Below, in pieces: positions 6,408-7,502 of a stretch of 7,502 nucleotides of DNA. Position numbers and translations under genes: made by a program. Each line of letters opens with the position of its first letter. The stretch's first letter is position 1. This DNA is from Firmicutes bacterium UBA2296 (GTDB taxonomy: Bacteria; Bacillota; UBA994): NCBI GenBank assembly GCA_002345475.1, contig DDWC01000063.1:1-7502 (forward strand). The letters are read 5' to 3'. The notes below the pieces were generated by a model. It did not search any database. It was not told the DNA's origin and saw only the letters and a program-made list of their open reading frames with translations.

Positions 6408-7502
6408 CTATGCCTTTGGTGCCTTGGGAATAATTCTGAAACCGGTGGCCAAGGCCCATATCTCTCCTGCTGTGTTTCTCAAGAAACGCGCCGGTAGTTT
6501 CTGTCCCTTGCGCTCCATGGCAAAGGTGTCCAGGGATATAGGTCCGCAGAACAGCTTGTCTTCACCGAGCGATATTTCCAGACCCGAACCCTTGGCTGTT
6601 ACGGTAAGCGCGGCGCCTTCTCCGGAAATAAACTGACCTTCGTACTGCTTAAGCGATTCTTTGGAACAGGCGTATGGCTTGTAGGCGTAACGAGGATTCT
6701 TCAGAGGTGCGCCCAGGGTTGTATTCAGGGCGGTGAGCAGAAGCTCACTGGCAGGAGCGCTGACGAGGTTAGTCAGAGACACCCCGGTAATGCCTTTTTC
6801 TCTAATACAGGATACCCAGGCGGATACACCCTTGATGTTCCCGCCGTGCTCGACTAATGATACGCCGCGGTAGTTGCCGTGCACCATCATGCCATAACCG
6901 TAGAACTGACCAGGCTGAGGCTGTGCGAAAGGTGCACACATGTGATCCACGCTCTGCTGAGTCAGAACCCGGGCCCCGTCGCAGGTGCCTCCGGTGCGAA
7001 AGATTTCCATGTAGCGCAGCATGTCGCTGGTTGTGGACTTCAGGAAGCCCGCCGCGCTCATGGCGGGAGACTCAATCCACAGCGGAGAAGCGTACACCTT
7101 GTCCTTACCCTTAACCTTTTTCGACGAGTAGAGAGTGGCTACGTTATCCATTTTGACGATGTCTTTGGTGGCGAAAAGGCTGCGCGACATACCCAGAGGT
7201 TTCAGGATGCTCTCGACCACGTACGTCTCATACGGCAGTCCGCTCACTCTCTCGATAATGCTTCCCAGCAGGGCGTAGCTGTCGTTGGAGTAGCTGAAGT
7301 GCTCACCGGGGAAACCAAAGAGCCGCACGTCGAGCCCCGCGATATACTCCATAAGGTCCAGATCAGTGTCAATCGGCGGCAGGTTCTTGAGTTTCTCTCC
7401 CTGCTCTCCATCTCTGACTTCCGGATCCTCCAGCATACTGCGTACCATTGCCCTGGTCAGGGAGGGGAGAGGCGGGATGCCGGCTGTATGTGTCAAAAAG
7501 TG
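6408..7502 (-). CDS. Serine hydrolase, beta-lactamase / peptidase S12 family, C-terminal part, cut by window edge
   Basis: A penicillin-recognising-fold serine hydrolase. The frame is open to base 7502, so the N-terminus with any signal peptide and the SxxK nucleophile motif lies outside; 364 residues are visible. The first visible block, HFLTHTAGIPPL, matches the LLTHTSG stretch that normally follows SxxK. A TTG at 7496 is an internal leucine of this block, not a start. YSN at fragment residues 71-73 is the second catalytic motif, and EHGGN with HGG at 219-221 sits where the third motif belongs. HxG instead of KTG is characteristic of the D-aminopeptidase/esterase branch rather than true class C beta-lactamases. 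Residues from about 265 on resemble the small C-terminal beta domain of many S12 proteins. It lies 131 bases before the binding-protein gene on the same strand. A role in cleaving D-amino-acid peptides fits the neighbours but is inferred; an esterase cannot be excluded. Confidence 0.88.
   Translation of the reverse strand, partial: HFLTHTAGIPPLPSLTRAMVRSMLEDPEVRDGEQGEKLKNLPPIDTDLDLMEYIAGLDVRLFGFPGEHFSYSNDSYALLGSIIERVSGLPYETYVVESILKPLGMSRSLFATKDIVKMDNVATLYSSKKVKGKDKVYASPLWIESPAMSAAGFLKSTTSDMLRYMEIFRTGGTCDGARVLTQQSVDHMCAPFAQPQPGQFYGYGMMVHGNYRGVSLVEHGGNIKGVSAWVSCIREKGITGVSLTNLVSAPASELLLTALNTTLGAPLKNPRYAYKPYACSKESLKQYEGQFISGEGAALTVTAKGSGLEISLGEDKLFCGPISLDTFAMERKGQKLPARFLRNTAGEIWALATGFRIIPKAPKA

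Noticed and set aside
7488..7496. TTG at 7496 as the start of the serine hydrolase
   Set aside because: The open frame continues upstream to the window edge and the codon encodes the leucine of the conserved LTHTAG block, so it is internal.

Overview
The window is one compact block of genes, all on the minus strand, so transcription runs from high to low coordinates. Base composition is a little over half G+C. Shine-Dalgarno sequences are strong (GGGAGG, GGGGAGGTG), a lipoprotein-type binding protein is present, and genes are packed with 4-nt overlaps. This fits a Gram-positive-type bacterium, perhaps a clostridial (Peptococcaceae-like) lineage, but that placement is inferred from style, not from a marker gene.

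Layout in transcription order: (1) 7502-6408, the C-terminal 364 residues of a serine beta-lactamase-fold hydrolase (peptidase S12 type), cut by the right edge. (2) 6407-6277, a 131-base spacer with a TATAAT -10 candidate and the ribosome site of the next gene. (3) 6276-4615, a family 5 peptide-type solute-binding lipoprotein. (4) 4614-4500, a spacer carrying a perfect 14-bp hairpin. (5) 4499-3544, a DppB-type permease whose frame is broken by one apparently missing base next to position 3830. (6) 3536-2622, a DppC-type permease. (7) 2613-1639 and 1642-650, the two ATPases DppD and DppF, overlapping by ATGA. (8) 653-510, a 47-residue small membrane protein, also overlapping by ATGA. (9) 496-1, the first 165 residues of an N-acyl-D-amino-acid deacylase, cut by the left edge.

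The genes read as one functional unit. The lipoprotein captures a peptide or peptide-like ligand, the B/C permease pair and D/F ATPases import it, and the two flanking hydrolases both come from families known for acting on D-amino-acid derivatives or D-Ala-type peptides. The inferred theme is scavenging or recycling of D-amino-acid-containing peptides, possibly cell-wall fragments. The substrate is not proven by the sequence.

The points most worth a second look are the small membrane protein translationally coupled between dppF and the deacylase, the one-base lesion in the EAA coupling loop of the DppB permease, the strong hairpin separating the binding-protein gene from the permease genes, and the identical 11-nt stop/Shine-Dalgarno element at two successive gene junctions. 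No RNA genes, mobile elements or CRISPR arrays were seen, and no gene-free stretch exceeds 131 bases.
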